Source of the DNA: Enterobacterales bacterium
GTDB lineage: Bacteria; Pseudomonadota; Gammaproteobacteria; Enterobacterales; Kangiellaceae
Reading direction: 5' to 3'
Assembly: GCA_030949565.1 (NCBI GenBank)
Contig: JAUZSK010000079.1
Location: forward strand, 44,735 to 108,734
Length of the DNA: 64,000 nt
The position numbers and the translations under genes are program-made. Of this stretch, positions 23,177-34,028 are shown piece after piece (position 1 is the stretch's first letter; every line of letters starts with the position of its first letter). A model generated the notes under the pieces. That model searched no databases. It saw only the letters and a list, made by a program, of their open reading frames with translations, and was not told the DNA's origin.

Positions 23177-24202
23177 ATGACAAAAACTGCCGTTTTACTG
23201 GCTAATCTCGGTTCGCCAGATGCGCCAACCGCTGCCGCATTGCACGATTACTTGGATGAGTTTCTGATGGACCCTTGGGTTTTACAAATGCCTTGGATCA
23301 TTCGTCGTTTATTGCTTAGCCTACTGGTGTTACCCAGCCGACCAAAAGAATCGGCTAAGGCTTATCAGAAAGTCTGGACTGACCAAGGCTCACCCTTGTT
23401 GGTTTATTCTCGTCAGCTTTTAGAGAAACTGAAACGACAAGTCGAGCAACCCGTTTTTCTGTCGATGCGCTACGGAAGCCCTAGTATTGAAAGCCAATTG
23501 TTGGCTATCAGTGAACTCGGAAGCATTGATGAAGTGATTTTTATCCCGCTATATCCTCATTTTGCCGATAGCACTGTGACCACCAGCATCAAGCAAGCAG
23601 AAACAGTCATTCAGCAGCGAGATCTCAAGTTAAAACTCAAAACCATTGATTTATTTTATGCCGATCCCGATTACACCGCGTTGCTAGCTGCAAAAATAAA
23701 ACCCTTCTTAGACAGTAAAGCTAACGCCCAACCCCATTTGGTTTTTAGTTACCACGGACTGCCTGAAATCCATCTTAAGAAAGCCGATCCCACCGGGTCG
23801 CATTGTTTGCACAGCCAAGATTGCTGCGATCAGCCGTCAGAGGCGCATAAAACCTGTTATCGCCACCAAGTCATGCAAACTACACAAAAAGTGGTGGCCA
23901 AGCTGGGTTTATCACCGCAGGACTACTCAGTTTGCTTTCAATCTCGTCTGGGTCGCGCTAAATGGCTTGAACCGAGTGCTGAGCAGATGATCGAGCAGCT
24001 TGCGGCGCAGGGGAAAAAGGACTTGGTAGTGGTTTGCCCGGCTTTTGTGACCGATTGCTTAGAAACTTTGGAAGAAATTGGTATGCGTGGTCAGGAGCAG
24101 TTTATCGCGGCGGGCGGGCGTTCATCGCAATTAATTCCCTGTCTTAATGACGATGATGAATGGGTACAACTGCTGGCTAAATGGATTAAACCATTGGTTT
24201 AA
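23177..24202 (+). CDS. hemH: ferrochelatase
   Basis: VLLANLGSPDAPT, PLYPHFADSTVTT, FSYHGLPEIHLKKADP, FQSRLGRAKWLEPS, CPAFVTDCLETLEEI. Confidence 0.96.
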   Translation: MTKTAVLLANLGSPDAPTAAALHDYLDEFLMDPWVLQMPWIIRRLLLSLLVLPSRPKESAKAYQKVWTDQGSPLLVYSRQLLEKLKRQVEQPVFLSMRYGSPSIESQLLAISELGSIDEVIFIPLYPHFADSTVTTSIKQAETVIQQRDLKLKLKTIDLFYADPDYTALLAAKIKPFLDSKANAQPHLVFSYHGLPEIHLKKADPTGSHCLHSQDCCDQPSEAHKTCYRHQVMQTTQKVVAKLGLSPQDYSVCFQSRLGRAKWLEPSAEQMIEQLAAQGKKDLVVVCPAFVTDCLETLEEIGMRGQEQFIAAGGRSSQLIPCLNDDDEWVQLLAKWIKPLV

Positions 24203-24521
24203 ACCATAAAAAACCGAATTGAACTTCAAAAATCGCCTTGTTAAGCCAATATTGAATGTATTTCTGACTGGTCAGATTAGCTATCGTTAATCATCATATC
24301 AGCGAAAACAGCATAACTCAGTCAGTTGACCCTACGGAATTATGGCGTTACAACACACTCGCTACATCTTACTTAGGCCGTTCTATGTGGGGATAATGTT
24401 CAGCTAAGAATTTCGTTCTTTAGCGCTTATTTGCTATAATAAGGGCTTAATCTTTAACCGCTTTTTACTTTTCTGAAGCGATAAGCAAGCAAACTCAATC
24501 GGCTTTTTTTAGGAACCACCT

Positions 24522-27500
24522 ATGACTCACAGTCACACCGACTCTCTAAGCATCTATAAAGCCAAACATAAAATCCGTATGGTGACGGCAGCCTCTCTAT
24601 TTGATGGACATGACGCTGCAATCAATATTATGCGTAGAATCATTCAAGCCACAGGTTGCGAGGTCATCCATCTAGGGCACAACCGCTCAGTACAAGAGGT
24701 GGTCAACTGCGCCATTCAAGAAGATGTACAAGCCATCGCGATGACTTCCTATCAGGGCGGTCATGTTGAATATTTAAAATATATGGTGGATTTATTAGCC
24801 GAGGCTCATTGCAGCCATATTCAGGTGTTTGCTGGCGGTGGTGGCGTCATACTGCCTACAGAAATCAAAGAACTTGAAGCTTACGGTGTGGCGCGAATTT
24901 TTACCCCCGATGACGGTCGTACAATGGGCTTGCAAGGCATGATCAATGATCTGGTTAAACGCTCCGACTTTGCTACCGGTGACTTAACTGAAAAACGCAA
25001 TAATATAGCCGCAGTGCCCCAGGTTCATCAACAACGCGAAATTGGCAAACTTATTTCAGCGGCAGAAAATTTCTCCGAAGCTTCAAAAAAAAAACTTACT
25101 TGATCAGGTGCGTACAAAAGCGGCTCAATCAAAAGTTCCTGTTTTGGGGATCACGGGCACTGGAGGCGCTGGAAAATCATCACTAGTGGATGAGTTAGTC
25201 AGACGTTTTTTGATGGATTTTGAAGATAAAAATATCGCTATTATTTCGGTTGATCCTTCTAAACGAAAAAACCGGCGGTGCCCTGCTGGGTGATCGTATT
25301 CGTATGAATGCCATCGATGATCCACGCGTGTATATGCGCTCTCTGGCAACCCGTCAATCGAACTTAGCGCTTAGCCCACACATTCATGATGCGGTGGATA
25401 TCGTTAAAGCGGCAGGTTTTGATTTAGTGATTTTGGAAACCTCGGGCATTGGACAGTCAGATACCGAAATTGAAGAGCACTCGGATATCGCGATGTATGT
25501 TATGACTCCAGAATACGGCGCGGCGACTCAACTTGAAAAAATCGATATGCTAGACTTTGCCGATTTAATCGCCATCAATAAATTTGATAAACGCGGTGCA
25601 CAGGATGCTCTGCGAGATGTGCAAAAACAATATCAACGCAATCATACACGCTTTGACCAAGCTACCAGCGAAATGCCGGTCTATGGCACCATCGCCAGTC
25701 TCTTTAATGATCCAGGCACCAATCAGCTGTATTTTAGTCTCATGAAAATCATTGAGAAAAAAACCAATGGCGCGCTTCAATCAAAACAGCCGCTAGTCAC
25801 TAACCTCACTGAACAACCCTTTATCATTCCACCGAAAAGAACCCGTTATCTCGCTGAAATTGCGGAAAATAATCGCGCCTATGATGAGCGAGCGCAACAA
25901 CAAGCAGAGCAAGCTCAAAAGCTGCAAGCGGTTAAGCAAACGCAACAGTCTTTAATAGAATATGATAATGAAGCAAACAATCGGGATCTCCAACAAAAAT
26001 TACAGCAGCTAGAAAAAAATATTGAACTTAAACTCGACCGAGAAAATAGTCTGTTGCTAGAAAACTGGGAAAAAGAATGCAGTGCCTACCAACAAGAATT
26101 TTTCGAATATCAGGTCAGAGATAAAAGCATTAAGGTTGAAACACATACCCTCTCACTTTCGGGGCAAAAAATACCTAAAATATCGGTACCAAAATATCAA
26201 GGCTGGGGCGACCGTTTAAAATGGAAACTGCAAGAAAATTTTCCAGGGCAATTCCCTTACACCGCAGGCGTTTTTCCGTTTAAGCGTGAAGGCGAAGATC
26301 CGACTCGCATGTTTGCCGGTGAAGGTGGTCCAGAACGCACTAACCGCCGTTTTCATTATGTCAGTAAGGGTATGCCAGCTGCCAGACTTTCTACAGCCTT
26401 TGATTCGGTCACATTGTACGGTGATGATCCCGATCTGAGACCGGATATTTTTGGTAAAATTGGAAATGCAGGCGTTTCTATTTGTTGTCTGGATGATGCT
26501 AAAAAACTCTATTCTGGCTTTCGATTGACCCAACCCACCACTTCGGTCTCCATGACCATCAATGGTCCAGCGCCTATTTTGGTCGGTTTTTTTATGAATG
26601 CCGCTATCGATCAGGAATGTGAAATATATATTAAACAGCAAGCATTAGAAGAGTCGGTTAGAAAAAAAATTACGACAATTTATGCAAAAAAGCAATTACC
26701 TCTACCCTGCTACCAAGGTGAAATACCCGAAGGCCATGATGGACTCGGATTAATGCTCTTGGGGATCACCGGTGATCAAGTATTAGACAAAGACATCTAT
26801 GAAAAAATAAAATATGACACCATTCAAAAAGTGCGCGGGACCGTCCAAGCGGATATTTTGAAAGAAGATCAAGCGCAAAACACCTGTATTTTTTCCACCG
26901 AATTCGCGTTGCGTTTAATGGGTGATGTGCAGCAATATTTTATCGAGAAAAATATTCGTAATTTTTACTCCGTTTCAATTTCTGGCTACCATATCGCTGA
27001 AGCCGGTGCTAATCCTATTTCTCAGTTAGCCTTCACCTTGTCCAATGGTTTTACCTTTGTTGAATATTATTTAGCGCGCGGTATGGACATCAATAAATTT
27101 GCACCTAATTTTAGTTTCTTTTTCTCCAATGGTGTTGACCCAGAATATGCAGTCATCGGACGCGTTGCGCGTAGAATTTGGGCCAAAGCGATGAAGCATA
27201 AATACAAGGCGAATTCTCGCGCACAAATGCTTAAATACCATATTCAAACATCGGGGCGTTCTTTGCATGCGCAGGAAATAGATTTCAACGACATCCGCAC
27301 CACGCTGCAAGCGCTGTATGCCATTTACGATAATTGCAATTCTTTACACACCAATGCCTATGATGAAGCCATCACCACCCCAACCGAAGCCTCGGTCAGA
27401 CGCGCCATGGCAATCCAATTAATTATTAATCGTGAGTTAGGGCTCAATAAAAATCAAAATCCGCTACAAGGTTCTTTTATTATTGAAGAGCTCACGGATT

Positions 27501-27934
27501 TAGTAGAAGAAGCCATTTTAATCGAGTTTGAACGCATCAGTGAGCGCGGTGGCGTACTTGGCGCAATGGAGACCATGTATCAACGCTCCAAGATTCAAGA
27601 AGAATCCATGCACTATGAAACCCTTAAACATACTGGCGAATACCCGATCATCGGCGTGAATACCTTCTTATCCAGTGAAGGCTCTCCCACCGTTATTCCA
27701 GAAGAAGTCATCCGTTCCACCGATGAAGAAAAGAAATATCAAATTGACATGTTAGCCCGTTTAAATAAAGCTAATAGTGATCAGATTGACACTCAAATCG
27801 AAGCTATCAAAAAAGCCGCATTAGACAATGAAAATATCTTTGAAGTGTTAATGGAAGCGACTAAATATTGCTCGCTGGGTAAAATTTCACACACCTTGTA
27901 TCAAGTCGGTGGACAATATCGCAGAAATATGTAG
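24522..27934 (+). CDS. icmF: fused isobutyryl-CoA mutase IcmF (B12-binding / MeaB-like GTPase / mutase), two apparent frameshifts
   Basis: B12-binding [14 protein letters not shown]...AFAGGGG-like segment; P-loop [35 protein letters not shown]; mutase domain [28 protein letters not shown]-type motif. Frame breaks at the A-run near 25090 and an A6 run near 25268. Confidence 0.93.
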
Positions 27935-28055
27935 CCTCGATGGAATGCTTTTTAGCCAATCGAGGCATATGAAACCCGGCTAAGATGTCAGGCTAATAAA
28001 CAAATAATTGGCAAGGTCTAACAAAATCTTAATTTTAATTTCGCCATAGATTTGA

Positions 28056-29237
28056 CTAGAGAACTTTTATATTATCGACGTGAATCACTTCATTGACTCG
28101 CCCTTGCTTATCCGAAAATAAGTAGTAATAGCCACCCGTATCTGCTCGTATAATTTTTGGCTCTTGGCTAAAGTCTACGCGACCACCCGTAATTTTCACA
28201 ATTGAATTCTTTGAACGCCAAATCACTCCGCGTATTTTTCCGTAGTTATGGACTTCCATTCCAAGCATTCGATGCATGCTACTTTGATTTTTCACCACAC
28301 CTTGTCTACCAATATTGTGGCAATAATTTAAATCCGATTTAGGGCAAAGATTCATATCCATCCAATTAGGTTCTTGATCATAGATAGCTTTATGAGCTTT
28401 TTTAGTTTTATTATTCCAACTTTGTAAGCGAACTTCTATTAATTCCATCACTTGATTGAAGGACCGATTATTGACCTCTTGATCAGAGAGCTTAACTCGA
28501 TCCATTGTTCCCCCAAGTTTCATTCGAATCTTACTAAAAACCTTCTGCTTAAAAACTGCCGGTAACTGCTCAATCACAATTGATTCAATTTCCTTTCGCG
28601 ATAAAACATAAAATCGGGTTGCTGGATTGCTTTTAATGGTTTGTAATAATTCCTTTAGTTTTGACTTAAGACCACTGGTTGAAATCAGTTGATGACTGAC
28701 AACTTTGGGGTGTTCGAAGGTTCGGTATCTAAGATCGATTGATTGGGCGTCTAGCAGCTTAGCGATCCCGTCCCATTCAATTGGAAAGGTAAACCTGTAT
28801 ATTTTAATCGATTCACCAGTATTGCCTTGGGCGACCAATAAACTAGGTTGCGTTGTCGCTCGTTCATGCGGCAATTTGTTTTTCTTATTATCTACAGCCA
28901 AATAACTAAAATCAAAACCTTCAATATTTATGCTGGTTCGAAGTTCACCTAGCCATCGCCCAAGTTGTCCATTTTTTGATATTTCTAGCCAAAAGGATAG
29001 CCGAACATTATCTTGCTCTGTAACAATAAGCCAACCATTACCGACCAGCTCTTTTTTCTCATCACTTTTATAGATAGGCTGAGTGAGCAGTTGCCACTTA
29101 CTTGGAGCAATTTCTGCTTTTCCTTGTGGAATATAGACTAAACAAAAGACTAGCAATAATGCATTAAACAGAATGATTAGAGGATGATTTGAATTCAAGC
29201 CTAACTTTATTATTATTTTCATTATTGTTTTATTCAA
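28056..29237 (-). CDS. hypothetical exported protein, 393 aa
   Basis: Single long ORF with N-terminal hydrophobic segment; no family recognised with confidence. Confidence 0.6.
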   Translation of the reverse strand: MNKTIMKIIIKLGLNSNHPLIILFNALLLVFCLVYIPQGKAEIAPSKWQLLTQPIYKSDEKKELVGNGWLIVTEQDNVRLSFWLEISKNGQLGRWLGELRTSINIEGFDFSYLAVDNKKNKLPHERATTQPSLLVAQGNTGESIKIYRFTFPIEWDGIAKLLDAQSIDLRYRTFEHPKVVSHQLISTSGLKSKLKELLQTIKSNPATRFYVLSRKEIESIVIEQLPAVFKQKVFSKIRMKLGGTMDRVKLSDQEVNNRSFNQVMELIEVRLQSWNNKTKKAHKAIYDQEPNWMDMNLCPKSDLNYCHNIGRQGVVKNQSSMHRMLGMEVHNYGKIRGVIWRSKNSIVKITGGRVDFSQEPKIIRADTGGYYYLFSDKQGRVNEVIHVDNIKVL

Positions 29238-29313
29238 TGGGATTTAGGTATCTAATTCTAGCCCATTCGCGTTACAAAAACAAAAACGCCGAATTTCTTC
29301 AAGCAGCACAGGA

Positions 29314-29421
29314 TGCACCATTTTGGTGCATCATTTGATTAAATTTGATAATTTGCACCATTTTGGTGCATTTCTGCCACTTTTGACAAAGTTCTCCTAA
29401 ATTTTGCACCAAAATGGTGCA
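29314..29421. promoter_or_regulatory. three NtrC-type palindromes (TGCACCATTTTGGTGCA x2, TGCACCAAAATGGTGCA)
   Basis: Perfect 17-bp palindromic sites at 29314-29330, 29354-29370 and 29405-29421; matches the remembered NtrC consensus TGCACYA-N3-TGGTGCA. Confidence 0.75.
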
Positions 29422-29535
29422 AAGAAAGTTCAATTGAAAAGTTATATAGCACTTTCATTAGGGTGACCAATGCTGCAAATGATAGAAATAATCTATCAAA
29501 AGCGCCGTTAACAACCAAACGATCCTAAGCAAACC

Positions 29536-29580
29536 TTGACTTTTTACCCAATAACACCATATATTAGACACAACTAATAT
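29536..29580 (+). promoter_or_regulatory. putative sigma-70 promoter with overlapping palindrome ATATTAG-N6-CTAATAT
   Basis: TTGACT (29536-29541), 18-nt spacer, TATATT (29560-29565); perfect 7-bp inverted repeat 29561-29567/29574-29580. Confidence 0.55.
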
Positions 29581-29710
29581 AGTGTCCCTAACAAAGTAAG
29601 GGCTAATATAAATAGTATCCAAATTATGCAACCATGTGACTAGCCTAAAAAATACTTGTTTTAGGTTATAGAAACGACGGGCATCACAATTGAAACTTTA
29701 AAGGCTACTT

Positions 29711-30484
29711 ATGACAACCACATGTGAATTATCAATGCAGCACAGAAACCTGCAGCAACAAGGTTATAAAGATTACAACTCCGAGCAACTCAGGCAGATT
29801 GATATGGGGCTTCGATTTACCCCCGCAACCTGCTCACTTATCGCTATTTATGGCCTCGTTATCCAAAGCCCCGCCGTTTTATTTACGGTGGCATTTTTAG
29901 GAGTTTTGGCTTTCTTCTTTCCTGCCGGTCATCCAATGGATTTATTCTATAACAAAGTAATTGCTAAGGCGTTAAAAGCTGAACCGCTTCCACCTAATCC
30001 ATTGCAACGTCGACTTGCTTGTTTTGCTGCCGGTATCATGAATAGCATGGCTGCTATTTTCTTTATTGTGAGCTTACCCATGGCTGCCTATATTACTGGT
30101 GGAATGCTGATGATTTTGCAAGCCATTGTGATATTCACCCACTTTTGTACGCTTTCTTGGATGTATGAAAAGGTTTTAAAATTTTTTGGTTCATGGAGCA
30201 AGCCAGTGGATGAAGCGCTAGCTAAACAGCTGATTCAAGAGGGCGCTCTATTAATCGATGTACGTGGCCCTGACGAGTTTTCAAAAGGACATCTAAACGG
30301 TGCTATCAATGTACCTTTAGACAATATTGAAACTCAAGTAGAAGAGTTTAAAGAATGTAAGGTTATGCTTTATTGTGCATCAGGTATGCGCAGCCAAATG
30401 GCTAAACAAAAGTTAACGGATGCAGGTTTAACTCAAGTTTTTGATCTCGGTGGTAAAAATCGTGCCGCTAAATTATTTGCTTGA
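29711..30484 (+). CDS. DUF4395-like membrane domain fused to C-terminal rhodanese domain
   Basis: N-terminal TM region (FFPAGHPMDLFYNKVI...), C-terminal rhodanese LIDVRGPDEFSKGHLNGAINVPLDNI...VMLYCASGMRSQMAKQKL. Confidence 0.85.
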   Translation: MTTTCELSMQHRNLQQQGYKDYNSEQLRQIDMGLRFTPATCSLIAIYGLVIQSPAVLFTVAFLGVLAFFFPAGHPMDLFYNKVIAKALKAEPLPPNPLQRRLACFAAGIMNSMAAIFFIVSLPMAAYITGGMLMILQAIVIFTHFCTLSWMYEKVLKFFGSWSKPVDEALAKQLIQEGALLIDVRGPDEFSKGHLNGAINVPLDNIETQVEEFKECKVMLYCASGMRSQMAKQKLTDAGLTQVFDLGGKNRAAKLFA

Positions 30485-30563
30485 AGCTTAATTTAATATA
30501 GCGGTTCATTGCGCTTTAAAACTATTTTCCAGTCTAAACAGGTTTAATCCTAGTTGTCGTTCC

Positions 30564-30592
30564 GAGGGCCGCTGTACCGCCCTCTTTTTTTT
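30564..30592 (+). terminator. intrinsic terminator after rhodanese gene
   Basis: GAGGGC-N9-GCCCTC followed by T8. Confidence 0.85.
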
Positions 30593-30619
30593 ACAAAAAT
30601 AGTCACCAAACAATACTTT

Positions 30620-31423
30620 TTACTGACCTTTAAATACCGCGTCACGCCTTTCTAAAAAGGACTGAACGCCTTCTTTTGCATCTTCGCTTTGCGCCACAGG
30701 TCCTAGATCTTTAAATAAACAATCCAGCGCGGCATTTTCGCCTTGCAACTGAGCAATGCGTGACGAGTTAAGACTAGCCCGAACGCCCAGCGGCGCCACT
30801 TTACATATTTTTTCAACAATTTGCCAAGCCGCCTTATGGATATTATCTAAAGGTTCAATTTGTTGCACCAGCCCCATTCGATAAGCATCTTCACCAGAAA
30901 ACTCATCGCCCGTCATCAAATAGCGTTGCGCATTGCTCCAGCCAATTTGCTGTTGTAATCTCACCGTCGCACCGCCACAGGGAAAAATCCCTCGTTTTAC
31001 TTCAATTTGAGCTAAACGAGTATCCGCCGTTGCTAGTCGAATATCGGTATTTAGCATTAATTCTAAACCGACAGTAAAACAAATACCTTGAACCGCCATA
31101 ACAATCGGTTTGGTTAATCTTTCACCCTGCACGCCAAAGGGATCAATCTCATCAGCTTCTAGTTGAGGCGCTTTGCCACTGGCGAAAATTGGTGCCCATT
31201 TTTCTAATTCTAATCCAGCCGTAAAATGATCACCCATGGCAATCAACAAACCACAGCGAATCTCAGGATCATGTTGTATTTGGTAATAGGCTTTGGCTAG
31301 GGTGTGATACATTTCGGGGCTAAAGGCGTTGTATTTTTTGGGACGATTAAACACCATTAACAAGCAATGCTGCTGTTTTTTTACCACTAAATATTCATCG
31401 CTTTTGATTTCAAAAATAGACAT
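30620..31423 (-). CDS. enoyl-CoA hydratase/isomerase (crotonase family)
   Basis: NRPKKYNAFSPEMYHTL, GDHFTAGLELEKW, VQGICFTVGLELMLNTDIRLAT. Confidence 0.9.
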   Translation of the reverse strand: MSIFEIKSDEYLVVKKQQHCLLMVFNRPKKYNAFSPEMYHTLAKAYYQIQHDPEIRCGLLIAMGDHFTAGLELEKWAPIFASGKAPQLEADEIDPFGVQGERLTKPIVMAVQGICFTVGLELMLNTDIRLATADTRLAQIEVKRGIFPCGGATVRLQQQIGWSNAQRYLMTGDEFSGEDAYRMGLVQQIEPLDNIHKAAWQIVEKICKVAPLGVRASLNSSRIAQLQGENAALDCLFKDLGPVAQSEDAKEGVQSFLERRDAVFKGQ

Positions 31424-31569
31424 AGGACTTCCCCATTAATTATCGATTATATTTTTGGTTGTCATTTTAAAGGACTTTGGGGCAACAAGCGAATTTTATC
31501 CCGTTGCTATAGAGGGCTATTTAACACATCAGAAACATTCTAGCCTAAGGGTGGTCTTTGCTAGGCGCA

Positions 31570-33840
31570 TTAACTAAGATAGTATTTGCTAAAATCTTCA
31601 ACCGTTAAAGGTTTGCTAAAAAGGTAGCCCTGTCCGATATCACAAGCGAGATCTTTTAAGACTTTTAACTCCGCTTCAGTTTCTATTCCTTCTGCAATCA
31701 CTTTCATTCCTAAACTTTTCGACAAGGCTATAATCGCCTCCACAATGGCATAGTTGTTTTTATCAGTATCGATAGCCGTCACAAAGGAACGATCAATTTT
31801 CAGTTTAGATAGTGGAAACTTATTTAAGTAACCCAATGAGGAATAGCCCGTCCCAAAATCATCTACCGCAACGGATATTCCCAATGCTCTTATTTGATTT
31901 AAGACTTCAACGCAGCCGACTTGGTCACTGACTAATACTTCCTCGGTAATTTCTATTTCTAAAAATTTTGCATCAAATTTAAAGTCCGCTAAAGCGCTAG
32001 TCACTTCTTGTAAAAAATCAGCAGACAAAAGTTGGCTTGGTGATACATTAACGGCGACTTGCAAATCACTAAGACCTTGCCCATGCCATTGCTTAGTTTG
32101 TTCAATCGCTTTGCGTAATACCCATTTACCGAGGGATAATATCACGCCACTTGTTTCAGCTATCGATATAAATTCTATAGGAGATACTAAGCCGTGAACA
32201 GGATGATTCCATCTGACTAAAGCTTCCATAGAGTTCATGTTGGATGTTTGCAATCCAATTTTAGATTGATACACCACGAAAAATTCACGGTCAAAATCGG
32301 CAGCCCTTAAATCATTTTCTAATTGATACCTTTTTTGTTCATTCTCGCTGATCGACTTGTCAAAGACAGTTAATCTATTGTTATTTCGTTTTTGTGCCTC
32401 AGCCAATGCCGCATTGGCGTTTTTAAGCAGTAGACTAGCACTTAAACCATGTTCTGGATGAGTCACACAGCCGGTTTGAAAATCCAAAAAGAAATTACCA
32501 TAAAGAGTCTGCAATGGACTATCCATCGCGTTCATCAAATAGCCATTGATTTGTTCTAAAATAGACGGCGGAATCGGACTCGCTTCCGTATTGGCTAATA
32601 AAACGCATAATTTAGCACCGGTAAAACGGTATAAGCGACAGACTTTAAAAGTATCGTGCAGCGGGGATAATGCCGTTTTTAAGCGTAAAACCAAGGCTTT
32701 TATCAAGGCATCACTAACCGAATAACCGTGCGTGGTAGAGACTAGTTTTAAACGTTTCATGCCGACAGTTAAAACATAGAAAGGTGCATCTAAGTCTTTA
32801 CTGATCTGCTCTTCAATATCTAATTCAAGCTTTTTAGTATTGGCCAAACCGGTTAACGGATCATTATAAGCGATATACTCTAATTCACGCTGTGCTTGAA
32901 CGCGCTCACTAATATTCTCAATATAAACCATCACCTGATCGAGATTAGCAACCTTATGAAAAGCTATCTGCAAATCATTACCAGAATCTGAGAGATTCCA
33001 CTGGCAAAAATGACTTTTTGACGATCTAAATTCGGACAAACGCTGTTTAATGGTTTGATAAAAATCACTGGTTTCGAGCTTAGGATACTCCTTACGCCAT
33101 GCAATATTGACAAACTCAAGCTCGCCTTGCAAACTAATGGATGCGATGGCAATAGGGCTTTTTTCGATAAACAAAGCCATTCTGCGTTTTTCATAGTTGG
33201 TTCGGATCATTTTGACCACATAATAACCGACCAAAAGTGCAACAATTAAAACCACCAAACTAAAAGCCAAAACTAAAAAAGACATGGTTGATAATTGTTT
33301 ATTGGAATGCTGATTAGATAATGCTATCTGTTGCTGAATTTTCAGCTTGAGCTCATTAATGACCGGTTTTGCATCGAGTCCCATCCGAGTCACACTAGCA
33401 AGTAGTTGTCTCACATGGTCCCAGCGTGATTGTGTGTCTTGATCGAAACAAGAATAATCTGTTGTGCGCTTAAATTAATTTTTGAATTTAGATCTAGCAG
33501 TTTTTGTATGGACTGGTTATTCGGGAAAGGCTTTGCTTATTGCATTTAAATAACCACCAACTTGCTTCTTTGCGAAGGCCAACTTAGGCATATCGGATAA
33601 CTTATCTTCGGTGGCATAATGTTCATAAAGAATTCTCTCACGCTCATAAAGCCAGTGCTCCAGCTCCGATATATTATTAAAAAGCGGTAACTGTTGTTCT
33701 GTTAATCGATGGTTGACGCTTGAAATGCTACTACCGGTTTGGTACACAAAAAAGGAAACTGAGCCACCAAAAATGAGTATAAAGAGGTACACGAGTATTA
33801 TCTCGTATTTGAGGTTATTAGATGTTTTTCGAATGACCAA
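31570..33840 (-). CDS. membrane PAS/GGDEF(degenerate)/EAL c-di-GMP phosphodiesterase, one apparent frameshift near 33440
   Basis: EALVRWNHP, EITEEVL, DDFGTGYSSL, KIDRSFV, IAEGIET present. GGDEF motif replaced by RFTGAKL. N-terminal TM part is ORF 33517-33840. Confidence 0.9.
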
Positions 33841-34028
33841 TTTAGATCCAAGTTTGCTTCTACTACTCGTCGAACAAGAGTATTTTAATCAATATAGTCC
33901 ATTAATAGGCTGACGCCTGCTTGATCTATCGGCTAACAGTGCTGTTTCTTAACATCCTAGTGCGCCGCTCTTCGCTTACCATCAGTATTGACATGATTCG
34001 TTTCGGACAGGAAAGTTACACAAATGAT

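Noticed and set aside
29422-29710. Sigma-54 promoter downstream of the NtrC-type sites (GGGTGACCAATGCTGCA near 29461)
   Set aside because: Does not satisfy the GG-N10-GC spacing; only weak resemblance.
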